NCBI GenBank assembly: GCA_934644775.1
Contig: CAKUDB010000015.1
Coordinates: 1 to 59,073 of the forward strand
Origin: an uncultured bacterium
GTDB lineage: Bacteria > Vulcanimicrobiota > Xenobia > Xenobiales > Xenobiaceae
Direction: 5' to 3'
Length of the DNA stretch: 59,073 nucleotides
The position numbers were made by a program, and so were the translations under genes. Within the stretch, counting starts at the first letter, position 1. Each line of letters starts with the position of its first letter. The notes under the pieces are model-generated. The model was not told where the DNA came from, did no database searches, and was given only the letters and a program-made list of their open reading frames with translations. Positions 1-7,973 of this stretch are shown piece after piece.

Positions 1-72
1 GTAGCTCAGCTTGGATAGAGCGCTAGCATGGGGCGTTAGAGGCCCCCGGTTCAAATCCGGGCACTCCGACCA
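1..72 (+). tRNA. tRNA-Pro(GGG), 5' end cut by window edge
   Basis: Identical over its length to the complete tRNA-Pro at 290-367, but the first six bases of the acceptor stem lie outside the window. The D stem (GCTC/GAGC), anticodon stem (CTAGC/GTTAG) with loop ATGGGGC, T stem (CCCGG/CCGGG) and encoded CCA end are all present. The anticodon is GGG, with G at position 37 as expected for proline tRNAs. A terminator follows directly. Confidence 0.93.
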
Positions 73-78
73 CAATTA

Positions 79-103
79 AGAGAGTTGCTAAACTCTCTTT
101 TTT
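79..103 (+). terminator. Terminator of first tRNA-Pro
   Basis: An 8-bp stem AGAGAGTT/AACTCTCT with loop GCTA is followed by a run of T. It lies 6 bases after the CCA end, and the second tRNA-Pro copy has nearly the same terminator. Confidence 0.9.
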
Positions 104-213
104 GTTCTTTCTTAGGTAAGCATATACAAGATATTCTCCTCCATCATACTTGATATTACAACTTACAAACAAAATAAATATAGGAAAAGCACTACTTTTT
201 ATAGCCTAGGGCC

Positions 214-242
214 TTGCAAATTGTCTCCTTACCTGCTATTAT
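214..242 (+). promoter_or_regulatory. Promoter of second tRNA-Pro
   Basis: A -35 box TTGCAA (214-219), a 17-base spacer and a -10 box TATTAT (237-242). TG sits one base before the -10 (TGCTATTAT), making it an extended -10. The predicted start near 249 leaves a ~40-base 5' leader before the tRNA. Confidence 0.72.
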
Positions 243-289
243 CTTCGGGCGCTAGGGAATACAGTTCTGGAGCGGATAAAAGTTTATAT

Positions 290-367
290 CGGGGTGTAGC
301 TCAGCTTGGATAGAGCGCTAGCATGGGGCGTTAGAGGCCCCCGGTTCAAATCCGGGCACTCCGACCA
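290..367 (+). tRNA. tRNA-Pro(GGG)
   Basis: Complete cloverleaf: acceptor CGGGGTG/CACTCCG, D stem GCTC/GAGC, anticodon stem CTAGC/GTTAG with loop ATGGGGC (anticodon GGG, G37), five-base variable loop, T stem CCCGG/CCGGG with TTCAAAT, discriminator A and encoded CCA. It reads CCC (and CCU by wobble). It is the second copy of a duplicated unit and has its own promoter and terminator. Confidence 0.96.
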
Positions 368-373
368 CAATTG

Positions 374-398
374 AGAGAGTTGCTAAACTCTCTTTTTT
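374..398 (+). terminator. Terminator of second tRNA-Pro
   Basis: Stem AGAGAGTT/AACTCTCT, loop GCTA, T run. It is a duplicate of the terminator at 79-103. Confidence 0.9.
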
Positions 399-402
399 GT
401 TT

Positions 403-432
403 TTTTAATTAGTTACGTTTTAATTAGTTACG
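403..432. repeat. Perfect tandem 15-mer, two copies
   Basis: The unit TTTTAATTAGTTACG occurs at 403-417 and again at 418-432 with no mismatch or spacer. It lies just after the tRNA terminator. No function is evident; replication slippage is the simplest source. Confidence 0.9.
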
Positions 433-440
433 TATACAAA

Positions 441-613
441 AGAAGTCCGGCCCCTTGATCCCAAACAATATTAGAGAGAGGCCTAGCCAAGGGTCGGTAT
501 ATGGTGACAACCTGCGAGTTTTTTTAAGAAGCTCTCTTCCAGTAGCGCTATTGCTATTGAGTAATGTTTTAAGTTAAGGCTGCCGCCTGCCTCTGGGTAG
601 GTGGCAGTTTTTT
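441..613 (+). ncRNA. Possible structured RNA ending in a strong terminator
   Basis: This gene-free stretch has two strong hairpins. At 447-497, CCGGCCC-TTG pairs with CAA-GGGTCGG (one bulged C, one G-U). At 580-607 is a 12-bp stem with a four-base loop, followed by T6, a canonical intrinsic terminator. No ORF ends before it, so it would terminate either an unannotated small RNA or a leader transcript upstream of the nucleoside kinase gene. I did not match it to 6S, SRP, tmRNA or RNase P RNA. The terminator itself is secure; the RNA gene is inferred. Confidence 0.4.
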
Positions 614-797
614 ATGAAATTTAGCCAGAAATATCATTTAGCGGTATAGAGGTAAGCGTATTTAGCGCTAACTTAACTTAGTAAAACCTTTAGTTGTGGA
701 AACGGTTTTTTACTCTTCATGTCGAAGTTATAGCGACAGGGCTTTTTTGGCTGAGCTTTGTCGGCTTTAAGGGAGATTTTTTTGTAAGGGTATTTTC
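614..797 (+). promoter_or_regulatory. 5' region of the nucleoside kinase gene
   Basis: A weak hairpin with a T run lies near 681-712 (GTAAAACC against GGTTTTTTAC). A 10-bp hairpin lies at 734-763 (CGACAGGGCT with AGCTTTGTCG, two G-U pairs). A ribosome-binding site TAAGGG (785-790) precedes the ATG at 798. The hairpins may be leader structure; I recognise no riboswitch class. Confidence 0.35.
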
Positions 798-2462
798 ATG
801 ACTGAAGAGTATATAAACATTATCGTCAACAATGAAGTGATGAGCATCGTCCCCAAAACTACTGTAGGAGAGGCTCTACGTGCTGATAAAAACCAAGATA
901 TTATCGGCGGTATAATTAGTAATGATGTAGTGGGACTAAATACTCCGCTAAGCGTACCCGTCAATCTTTATCCCGTCTTCCGCAACAGCAGAGAAGGCCG
1001 CCAGATCTTTAATCGCACTTGTTCCCTCTTATTAGACTATATTTTAGCTATTCACTTTAAAAATTACCGTTTCCAAGTGGGACAAGCTTTTAATCAAGGC
1101 TGTTACTATGAGTTAGTCGGTCTCGAAGAAGGTATTGCTCAAGATATAGACTTTGTCAAGCTGGCGGAAGAGATCGATAAAGCTGTCGGTGAAGCCATTA
1201 TTTCCGATCTGAAGTTTACTACCAAAGTTCATAATGTAGAGACTGCTTGCGTTTTACTTAATGATCGCAGTGGTTCGATGATTCGTCTCTTGGAGACTTG
1301 GCCCTACTCTCAAGTGCCTGTAGCTAGCTTAAACCATTTCCATGTTATCCAATACGGCCCTATCGCCCCTTCGACGGGCTATTGCAAGGGGATTCGTATT
1401 TTAGCTTACGAAAAAGGTATCTTCCTCCAATTCAACAGCAAACAGGCTGCACCGGTGCCCAATTCCAATATGCGCCTATTTTCCGCTTACAGAGAGAATC
1501 GCAATTGGAATAAAATGATCGGCGTAGCTACGGTAGGCGACCTTAACGAAGCGATCTTAAATGGTCGCATCAATGATATTATTCGTATACAAGAAGGCTT
1601 ACACGAAAAGAAGATCATCCAAATTGCCGACCAAATTGCCGAGCGCAAAAATAAATTGCGTCTTATTTGTATAGCTGGCCCTTCCTCTTCAGGTAAAACT
1701 ACCTTCCTTAAGCGCCTTTCTGTACAACTCAGAGTGGCTGGCCTCGATCCGGTAACGATTAGCTTAGACGATTACTATCGCAATATCGAAGACCGCCCTA
1801 TGGACGAGCATGGCAATATCGATTATGAAGCTTTGGAGTGTTTAGATATTCCTTTACTTACCGAGCATTTGCAAACCTTAGCCGACGGTGGCAAAGTTAT
1901 GGCTCCGCGTTACGATTTTGAAGCCGGAAAGCGGGCTCCAGCCAGCAAGTCTACCCCTTTACAACTTAGCGATAACCAAATATTGCTTATTGAAGGGATT
2001 CACGGCCTTAATCCAGCTATTGCCGACGCTGTACCTACTAGTGCTCGCTTCCGTATCTTTGTCAGCGCTTTAACTCAGCTAATTATCGATGAGCATACGC
2101 GCATACCTACTTCCGACGCCCGTTTGCTGCGCCGTCTAGTACGTGACCGCCGTTACCGAGGGACTTCCGCAGCCGATACTATCGACCGTTGGCCCAGTGT
2201 GCGTCGCGGCGAACAGCGCAACATCTTCCCCTTCCAAGAAAATTGCGACGTTATGTTTAATTCTGCTTTAGTGTACGAAACGGCAGTTTTGAAGACTTTC
2301 GCTTGGCGTTACTTACTGGAAGTGCCTCGCAATTCACCAGCTCGAGTTAGAGCCCAACCGCTCTTGCGCTTTTTGGATCTGTTTGTGCCTATCTTCCCCG
2401 ACGACATTCCCTCCAATTCACTGTTACGTGAATTTATCGGCGGCTCGAATTTTGCCTATTAG
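798..2462 (+). CDS. Nucleoside (uridine-type) kinase with N-terminal TGS/ThrRS-like domain
   Basis: 554 residues. The N-terminal ~70 residues look like a TGS domain, followed to ~270 by a threonyl-tRNA-synthetase-like second additional domain. The C-terminal half is a phosphoribulokinase/uridine kinase P-loop NTPase: Walker A GPSSSGKTT at 294-302, then SLDDYYR and LIEGIHGLNP, typical of uridine kinases. This TGS-kinase fusion is a known bacterial family, annotated as nucleoside kinase, and probably phosphorylates a ribonucleoside such as uridine in salvage; the exact substrate is not visible. The start ATG has TAAGGG seven bases upstream. It stands alone and converges on pilT through a shared terminator. 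Confidence 0.88.
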   Translation: MTEEYINIIVNNEVMSIVPKTTVGEALRADKNQDIIGGIISNDVVGLNTPLSVPVNLYPVFRNSREGRQIFNRTCSLLLDYILAIHFKNYRFQVGQAFNQGCYYELVGLEEGIAQDIDFVKLAEEIDKAVGEAIISDLKFTTKVHNVETACVLLNDRSGSMIRLLETWPYSQVPVASLNHFHVIQYGPIAPSTGYCKGIRILAYEKGIFLQFNSKQAAPVPNSNMRLFSAYRENRNWNKMIGVATVGDLNEAILNGRINDIIRIQEGLHEKKIIQIADQIAERKNKLRLICIAGPSSSGKTTFLKRLSVQLRVAGLDPVTISLDDYYRNIEDRPMDEHGNIDYEALECLDIPLLTEHLQTLADGGKVMAPRYDFEAGKRAPASKSTPLQLSDNQILLIEGIHGLNPAIADAVPTSARFRIFVSALTQLIIDEHTRIPTSDARLLRRLVRDRRYRGTSAADTIDRWPSVRRGEQRNIFPFQENCDVMFNSALVYETAVLKTFAWRYLLEVPRNSPARVRAQPLLRFLDLFVPIFPDDIPSNSLLREFIGGSNFAY

Positions 2463-2474
2463 CCAGCTATAAAA

Positions 2475-2516
2475 AAGAAGCGCTTTCCTAGAAAAATTGG
2501 AGAAAGCGCTTCTTTT
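2475..2516. terminator. Bidirectional terminator between kinase and pilT
   Basis: Stem GAAGCGCTTTC/GAAAGCGCTTC with A-rich 5' and T-rich 3' flanks. It can stop transcription of both convergent genes. Confidence 0.88.
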
Positions 2517-2543
2517 ATTCTGCTTACTATTTGGATAGCGAAA

Positions 2544-3659
2544 TTACATGTCTTCTTCTGGTAAAGTAGAAGCAGCGGCATCCCCTTCGGGATCGACTAA
2601 ACCGGCGCGAGATAATACGCCACGGTCGATACAGTGATCAAAAGCGGTCTTGGTATCGATCCAACCGCTCTTACAAAGCTCAATCAAGTGGGTATCCATC
2701 GATTGCATACCTTCCTCGGCACCCATATGGATGAAGGAAGGAATCATAGCTGATTTAGCTTCACGAATCAGACCGGCAATACCAAAGTTGACCAACATAA
2801 CTTCTTGGACGGCTACACGCCCTTTGCGATCGCGGGTACGCAACAATTGTTGGGCAATTACAGCTTTGAGAGACTGAGAAAGCATTTGACGAATTTGCTC
2901 TTGCTCTTCGGCCGGGAAGACGTCGATAATACGGTCTACAGTACGGGCTGCAGAGTTGGTATGCAAAGTACCGAATACCAAGTGGCCAGTTTCGGCAGCT
3001 CGAATAGCTTCGGAGATAGTTTCCAAGTCGCGCATCTCACCGAGCAAGATAATGTCGGGAGACTCACGCAAAGAAGCTCGCAAAGCTTGGTTAAAGCTGC
3101 GGGCATGGGTACCAATCTCACGCTGTTGAATCATAGACTTATCGGATTTATGGACAAATTCGATAGGGTCTTCGATAGTAATAATATGCTTCTGCCTAGT
3201 ACGATTGATATGGTTGACGATAGCGGCCAAAGTAGTCGATTTTCCTGAACCAGTAGGGCCGGTGACAACTACCAAACCTTTATCGAAACGAGCGATATTA
3301 TTAACGATAGGAGGCAAATTTAAGTCGTCAAAAGTAGGGATACGATTGGGAATAATACGGAAAACTCCCCCCATACCGCGACTTTGCAATAAGAAGTTGA
3401 CACGGAATCGGGCCATACCTTCCACTTCATAAGAGAAGTCGACACTGCCAGTATCGAGAAACTCCTGAGAAAGGCGCTCTGAAAGGATAGGTAAAAGAAT
3501 ATCTTCGGTTTGGGTACTCTCTAAGGGAGGTTCTTCCAAAAACTTTATATCGCCGTTAATACGCACCGCAGGCGGAGCGCCGGCTTCGAGGTGAAGGTCG
3601 GAGCCACCGTAATCGAGTACAACTTGCAAGTAACTTTCAAGAATTGGGCTGGCACTCAT
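2544..3659 (-). CDS. pilT: PilT-type pilus retraction ATPase (second of pair)
   Basis: 371 residues, the usual PilT length. The N-terminal PAS-like domain begins ESYLQVVLDYGGSDLHLEAG; Walker A is GPTGSGKST, the Asp box is TIEDPIEF, Walker B is DIILLGEMRD, and the His box region holds the PilT signature AIRAAETGHLV and FGTLHT. It powers disassembly of type IV pili at the inner-membrane base, giving twitching. It starts one base after the stop of an upstream pilT paralogue, so the two are translated from one transcript. No pilB, pilC or pilin gene lies in the window. An acidic C-terminal tail (ends STLPEEDM) extends beyond the core. Confidence 0.9.
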   Translation of the reverse strand: MSASPILESYLQVVLDYGGSDLHLEAGAPPAVRINGDIKFLEEPPLESTQTEDILLPILSERLSQEFLDTGSVDFSYEVEGMARFRVNFLLQSRGMGGVFRIIPNRIPTFDDLNLPPIVNNIARFDKGLVVVTGPTGSGKSTTLAAIVNHINRTRQKHIITIEDPIEFVHKSDKSMIQQREIGTHARSFNQALRASLRESPDIILLGEMRDLETISEAIRAAETGHLVFGTLHTNSAARTVDRIIDVFPAEEQEQIRQMLSQSLKAVIAQQLLRTRDRKGRVAVQEVMLVNFGIAGLIREAKSAMIPSFIHMGAEEGMQSMDTHLIELCKSGWIDTKTAFDHCIDRGVLSRAGLVDPEGDAAASTLPEEDM

Positions 3660-3660
3660 C

Positions 3661-4743
3661 TTATTCTAAGTAGCTCCTTATCGAATTTACAAAAGTATTT
3701 TTGTCAATAGCTCGATCTAAGGCTTCACGAGGATCGATCTGATGACTCTCGACCAACTCTAAAAGGGAGTTGTCCATTAAGCGCATTCCTTGTCTGGCTC
3801 CAGTTTGAATAGCTGAGTTGACCTGATGGAGCTTGGCTTCGCGAATAAGGGTACTAATAGCGCTATTACAAATCATTAGCTCAGTGGCTACTACACGGCT
3901 ATTACCGTCGATACGAGGGATCAATTGTTGGGAAAGTACACCGCGCAAAGATTCGGCTAACATAACTCGAACCTGAGACTGACGGGAGGGAGGGAACACG
4001 TTTACGGCACGGTTGATAGTTTGAGCAGCAGATAAGGTGTGCAAAGTTCCTAATACCAAGTGGCCAGTTTCAGCTGCGGTAATAGCCAATTGGATGGTAT
4101 CCAAGTCGCGCAACTCACCAACCAAAATCACATCTGGGTCTTCACGCAAAGCTGAACGAAGGGCTGAGCTGAAAGATTCTACGTGGGTACCGACCTGGCG
4201 CTGGACAACCATACATTTATTGACTGGATAAACAAACTCGATAGGATCTTCGATAGTAATTACATGGAGCGGACGAGTATTGTTAATATGGTTTACCAAG
4301 GAAGCCAGAGTAGTAGTTTTACCCGAACCGGTGGGGCCTGTCACCAATACGAGGCCTTGATGGAAGTCGATAAGCTTCATAACTTCTTTAGGAAGTAAAA
4401 GCTCATTGGGCGTAGGAATTTGCACCGGAATAGTACGCAATACAATACTTAAACCGTAGCGCTGATAAAAAGCACATCCACGGAAACGGCGCACACCGAA
4501 ACCGGGCAAACGAGCCTCATAGGCATAGTCGATATCCTGTTCTTCTTCTAAACGCTCAAAGTCAGCCTCACTAACGAAACGGCGAACAATACTTTCAACC
4601 TCTTGAGCGGTACTTTCCGGCATATCGAGCGGCTGAAGCAAACCATTTACTCGTAAGGTGGGAGCATGACCAGAAGTAATAAACAAGTCGGAGCCATTCT
4701 TGGTAAGCAGCTCCAGCAGCATTCCATCAATGTTTATCCCCAA
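3661..4743 (-). CDS. pilT: PilT-type pilus retraction ATPase (first of pair)
   Basis: 360 residues from a TTG start at 4743, chosen because GGAGG lies six bases upstream; the longer GTG start at 4767 lies before that ribosome-binding site. It has Walker A GPTGSGKTTT, TIEDPIEF, DVILVGELRD and the PilT motif AITAAETGHLVLGTLHT. It is clearly paralogous to the downstream gene but diverged throughout, so this is an old duplication (PilT/PilU-like) rather than a recent one. It probably works with its partner at the pilus base: PilT-PilU pairs in other bacteria share retraction force. It is the first gene of a two-gene operon. Confidence 0.88.
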   Translation of the reverse strand: MGINIDGMLLELLTKNGSDLFITSGHAPTLRVNGLLQPLDMPESTAQEVESIVRRFVSEADFERLEEEQDIDYAYEARLPGFGVRRFRGCAFYQRYGLSIVLRTIPVQIPTPNELLLPKEVMKLIDFHQGLVLVTGPTGSGKTTTLASLVNHINNTRPLHVITIEDPIEFVYPVNKCMVVQRQVGTHVESFSSALRSALREDPDVILVGELRDLDTIQLAITAAETGHLVLGTLHTLSAAQTINRAVNVFPPSRQSQVRVMLAESLRGVLSQQLIPRIDGNSRVVATELMICNSAISTLIREAKLHQVNSAIQTGARQGMRLMDNSLLELVESHQIDPREALDRAIDKNTFVNSIRSYLE

Positions 4744-5183
4744 CTGAATCCTCCAAACTAAAAGCACCTCAAATTAGTTGGGAGCCTTCCCCTAACTAAA
4801 GTAGACGCACAATAAAACTTTAACGTCTCCAGCCCCCAAAGGCCGAAGACTTTTTACCAGACAGAGCGCCTCTGGCGCTACTATCCTCCAAGAAAATAGA
4901 CAACGCCGCACCGGAAAATTTAGTACTTCCTTGAGTCCCCATTTCAGCAGGGAGGAAACAGCCAAGAACCGAACAGCTCGGGGTAGCTTCGACTTGCTCA
5001 ACAAAAGGCCTTCCTTATGTAGTGTGTGGAGTGGGAGGGACAAAAACAAAGGCTTGATGCATTTTCACAACGATAAGAGACGCAAGCCTCACCTAAGAAA
5101 AAGCCTTCAATAAAGGGGCTGCCTTTGTCAATGCGTAGATCGGAACTTTCTTTGTCAATAGTTACGAGAGGAATATCTTTATT
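4744..5183. other. Intergenic region between pilT and PRC-barrel gene
   Basis: 440 bases without a convincing gene; ORFs of 60-85 codons on either strand have no recognisable composition or ribosome-binding site. It holds a perfect hairpin AGCGCC-TCT-GGCGCT (about 4865-4879) and a second stem AGGCTTG/CAAGCCT (about 5050-5087) that on the minus strand would be followed by a T-rich stretch. TTGTCA occurs twice before the 5184 gene (about 5128 and 5151), and GAGAGGA lies upstream of its ATG. Divergent promoters for pilT and the 5184 gene must lie here, but I cannot fix them. Confidence 0.5.
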
Positions 5184-5579
5184 ATGTCTTTAGAATTGAA
5201 TGGCCAAGATTTACAAATGGGCTCTTCTGTATATAGCAAAAGCAACGAAAAGGTGGGCATTCTTCGTTTTGCTATGTCTATTCCCACTCCGCCTTATCAA
5301 ATTTCCCAGCTTTTGGTAGATCGTGTCGACGGAGTTGAGGGAGGTCTTTTAGTCAGTGTAGACTCTATAGAGTCGATAAGTAACAATTCCATCCATTTAA
5401 GTATCAGCAATGAAGAGTTTTTTGAGTTACAGCCCTTCGTGGAAGCTCAATGGTTCTCCGTTCATCCTCCTGTAGCCCGCGATCATCGTACATTGGGCAA
5501 AAGCAGGACTCCTCGCCGCCAAGATCGGGATCGCCGTCCTCGCTATCAACCTCGCCCTCAAAATAGAAACGTAATGTAA
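5184..5579 (+). CDS. PRC-barrel-like protein with Arg-rich tail
   Basis: 131 residues. Residues ~10-90 follow the PRC-barrel pattern: GSSVYSKSNEKVGILRF, then an isoleucine/valine strand pair, VSVDSIESIS and HLSISNEEFFELQPF. PRC-barrels occur in RimM and in small stand-alone proteins. Residues ~95-131 are a disordered basic tail rich in Arg, Pro and Gln (RTPRRQDRDRRPRYQPRPQ), which suggests nucleic-acid binding. The ribosome-binding site is GAGAGGA. It may be co-transcribed with the next gene, 20 bases downstream. The fold assignment is by pattern only. Confidence 0.6.
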   Translation: MSLELNGQDLQMGSSVYSKSNEKVGILRFAMSIPTPPYQISQLLVDRVDGVEGGLLVSVDSIESISNNSIHLSISNEEFFELQPFVEAQWFSVHPPVARDHRTLGKSRTPRRQDRDRRPRYQPRPQNRNVM

Positions 5580-5599
5580 TCAGAGAGAGACTGCCTGTC

Positions 5600-6220
5600 G
5601 TGGATTCATCTGCCGTTAAAGCTTATTTAGCCGATTTGGAACGAGCTCGCCTGCAAATAGAGGATCGGCTGATCCACTTGCCCGAAACGAGTTCTATTTT
5701 AACTAGGTTTGAATACGGGTTAAATATAAATATTAAAGATTATTTGCACGCTATACCTGTCGTCTCATCCTTAATACGCAGTTTGGTTTATTCCCCGCGC
5801 ACCAACGAAACAATAAACCAACGTTGTTTAAAAGCAGGCTTTTCCTGTCCTTTCGATCCGGAAAGAACTGGCCGATCACTTACTATTTTCGCCTTTGCCT
5901 ATATCTATAAAAAATGTGCCAAAGAAACCCAATCTGTAGAATTTGCCAAAGAATTTTCTACAGTTATGTGTTTAAGTACTTACGACTATACGGCATTGAA
6001 AGAAATAGATTGGGCTGTCAAAGTCTTGACCGAAAGCAAGAAAAGCGGTCTGGATAATTGGCTAGCTCCGGCTATGTTACTCACTGTGCAACTGACCGGT
6101 TTTGAATCCAGCGATAAGGCCCGCGCTTTAGCCGGTTTTGTTGAACAATTCGAAGTTTATGTAGGCAAAGTTTGGGAAGCCGCCAAAAAAAATCAGCTTC
6201 TGATGGACTTCCCTTGGTAG
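5600..6220 (+). CDS. Hypothetical protein, 206 aa, alpha-helical
   Basis: Starts at GTG with a purine-rich stretch (GAGAGAGACTG) upstream. No signal peptide or membrane segment, so a soluble cytoplasmic, mainly helical protein is expected. I recognise no family motif. A charged N-terminus (AYLADLERARLQIEDR) is followed by mixed helices and a Lys-rich C-terminus ending MDFPW. Base composition and spacing match the neighbours, so it is a real gene of the local 5.2-7.9 kb group. Confidence 0.6.
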   Translation: MDSSAVKAYLADLERARLQIEDRLIHLPETSSILTRFEYGLNINIKDYLHAIPVVSSLIRSLVYSPRTNETINQRCLKAGFSCPFDPERTGRSLTIFAFAYIYKKCAKETQSVEFAKEFSTVMCLSTYDYTALKEIDWAVKVLTESKKSGLDNWLAPAMLLTVQLTGFESSDKARALAGFVEQFEVYVGKVWEAAKKNQLLMDFPW

Positions 6221-6359
6221 CCCCATAATAATCTTTTTCAACTTGTTTTTGCTGACTGTAGGTGCATTATTTGTCGGCCTGAGTCGCCTTTTGGAGCGTT
6301 ATGCTGAAAAAAGTTGGCAATTTTGTAAGTTCAAAACTTATCTACTTAAGGAATATTTT

Positions 6360-6803
6360 TTGATTTATATGCAACAAAATATAGAAGAAGCTTGGCATAA
6401 GCTGAACTGCTCTCCCCAGGAGGCGCTTCTAATTGTGGCCGATACCGATGAAGGGCCGGAGTTTTGCCATTTGGCCACCCAAGTTGTGGCTGCCGGTGAG
6501 GGGCTAGTTGTCTATATTGACGACAATTTTTCCCGACGCCAAAAAGCAGCTAATTTGGCTGCCGATATAAAAACAGCCACTTTAGAACAACTGAAAGAAT
6601 TAAAAGCTGCTTTTACCGAAGGTTACGGCTTTACCAAAGCGATTGTTATTTCTAATCGCTTAGCCACATGTATTACACAAGTTATAGATAGTCTAGCCAA
6701 AGGCTCGGTACTTATGTTGCGCTCTCAAGATCCCCAGCCACCTATACTGGACTTTTCTACTAATCGCCTACACTACGACCAAATGACAATTGTCGCTGGC
6801 TAG
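6360..6803 (+). CDS. Stand-alone Rossmann domain resembling the NAD half of a medium-chain dehydrogenase
   Basis: 147 residues from TTG at 6360, with AAGGA seven bases upstream; ATG 6369 is the alternative. EEALLIVADTDEGPEFCHLA has the shape of a beta-alpha-beta nucleotide fold, and the end (STNRLHYDQMTIVAG) matches the conserved C-terminal stretch of sorbitol-dehydrogenase-type MDR enzymes (loosely LNxIHYxEIxIxG). The catalytic zinc domain is absent, and the usual GxGxxG is replaced by ADTDEG. It lies 30 bases before a complete zinc MDR enzyme. It may be a partner subunit, a regulatory domain or a decayed duplicate. The homology call is mine from pattern. Confidence 0.5.
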   Translation: MIYMQQNIEEAWHKLNCSPQEALLIVADTDEGPEFCHLATQVVAAGEGLVVYIDDNFSRRQKAANLAADIKTATLEQLKELKAAFTEGYGFTKAIVISNRLATCITQVIDSLAKGSVLMLRSQDPQPPILDFSTNRLHYDQMTIVAG

Positions 6804-6833
6804 AAAATAAGCAAAGCTTAGGAGCAAATTCAG

Positions 6834-7880
6834 GTGAAAATTCCTAAAACCATGCGTGTGGCTATGGCCCACGATTATGACGATATTCGCGTAGAAACTA
6901 TGGAGGTTCCTCAGCCGGGCCCCGGTGAAGCATTAGTTAAAATTCACGCTTTAGGCATATGTATGGGCGACGTCACCCCTTGGTACGTCCATAAAAAATG
7001 TCCTATTGTCATTGGCCACGAACCGACTGGTGAAATCGTTCAATTGGGTGAAGGAGTAAGCAAATTCAAAGTAGGCGATCGCGTTTATATTCATCACCAC
7101 GCTCCATGCATGAAGTGTCGCCATTGCCAAAACGGCAACTTCGTCATGTGTCAAACTTGGCGCAATTCTAAGTTAATTCCTGGCGGGGCCGCTGAATATT
7201 GCCTTGTTCCAGCCAATAATTTGGATAAAGATACGCTTATTTTGCCCGACTCTATGTCTTATGCAGAGGGTACTTTAATTGAACCTTTGGCTTGTGTAGT
7301 CAGAGCTTACAAACGGGCTCGCTTAATTCCCGGCGATACAGTGGCTATTATGGGGTTAGGCGTTATGGGTCAAATGATGGCCGTTTTGGCTAAATATATG
7401 GGAGCATCCAAGATTATCGCTTCCGACAAAGTGCCATTTCGCATGGAGCACGCCCTTAAGCTAGGCGTCGATCACGTAATTGATTATACAAAAGAATCGT
7501 TTCCCAAAGCGGTTTTTGCCCAAACGGATAACCAAGGGGCCGATATTGTTATGGTATGTCCCACCTACCCCAAAGCTATGCAGGAAGGCGTAGAGTGTGC
7601 TGGCCGCTCTTCCCGAGTATTGCTCTTTATGGGGCCCAAACCTGGCACTATGCTCTCTGTAGATATGAATAAAATCTACTTTGACGAGATAGATCTTATA
7701 TCCAGCTATTCTTGCGGCCCTACCGAAACTAGAGAAGCCCGTTGGTTAATAAATAATGGCATATCGACAGCAGAGCAAATGATTACTCACCATTTTCCTT
7801 TAGAAAAGATCAACGATGCTGTAGCCCTCTCACGCCAAGCCCAAAATTCACTTAAAATTATTATCGATATTAACGATTAA
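6834..7880 (+). CDS. Zinc-dependent medium-chain alcohol/polyol dehydrogenase
   Basis: 348 residues, normal for the family. The GroES-like N-terminal domain carries zinc motif GHEPTGEIVQLGEGVSKFKVGDRV and the structural-zinc cluster with cysteines in APCMKCRHCQNGNFVMC. The NAD(P)-binding domain has VAIMGLGVMGQMMAVLAK (GxGxxG). It resembles sorbitol/threonine dehydrogenase relatives, oxidising a secondary alcohol on a sugar, polyol or amino acid with NAD(P); the substrate is not evident. It starts at GTG with AGGAG nine bases upstream. It is the last gene of the 5.2-7.9 kb run and directly follows the stand-alone Rossmann protein. Confidence 0.88.
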   Translation: MKIPKTMRVAMAHDYDDIRVETMEVPQPGPGEALVKIHALGICMGDVTPWYVHKKCPIVIGHEPTGEIVQLGEGVSKFKVGDRVYIHHHAPCMKCRHCQNGNFVMCQTWRNSKLIPGGAAEYCLVPANNLDKDTLILPDSMSYAEGTLIEPLACVVRAYKRARLIPGDTVAIMGLGVMGQMMAVLAKYMGASKIIASDKVPFRMEHALKLGVDHVIDYTKESFPKAVFAQTDNQGADIVMVCPTYPKAMQEGVECAGRSSRVLLFMGPKPGTMLSVDMNKIYFDEIDLISSYSCGPTETREARWLINNGISTAEQMITHHFPLEKINDAVALSRQAQNSLKIIIDIND

Positions 7881-7973
7881 ATTTTTTTTGTAAACAATTG
7901 CCAGGGCTCGCTCTCTTGTTTATTTCTATAAGAACGGCGGGCCTTTTTTGTTGGCCTTTTCCCAAGAGATAAG

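Noticed and set aside
4792..5049. 85-codon ORF on the minus strand upstream of pilT
   Set aside because: No ribosome-binding site and no recognisable motif; it crosses hairpins in a region that looks regulatory.
5079..5088. GACGCAAGCC, reminiscent of the GEMM (cyclic di-GMP) riboswitch core near pilT
   Set aside because: One base of the core is missing, the AGGGCAAA and GGTAGC parts are absent, and the strand is opposite to pilT.
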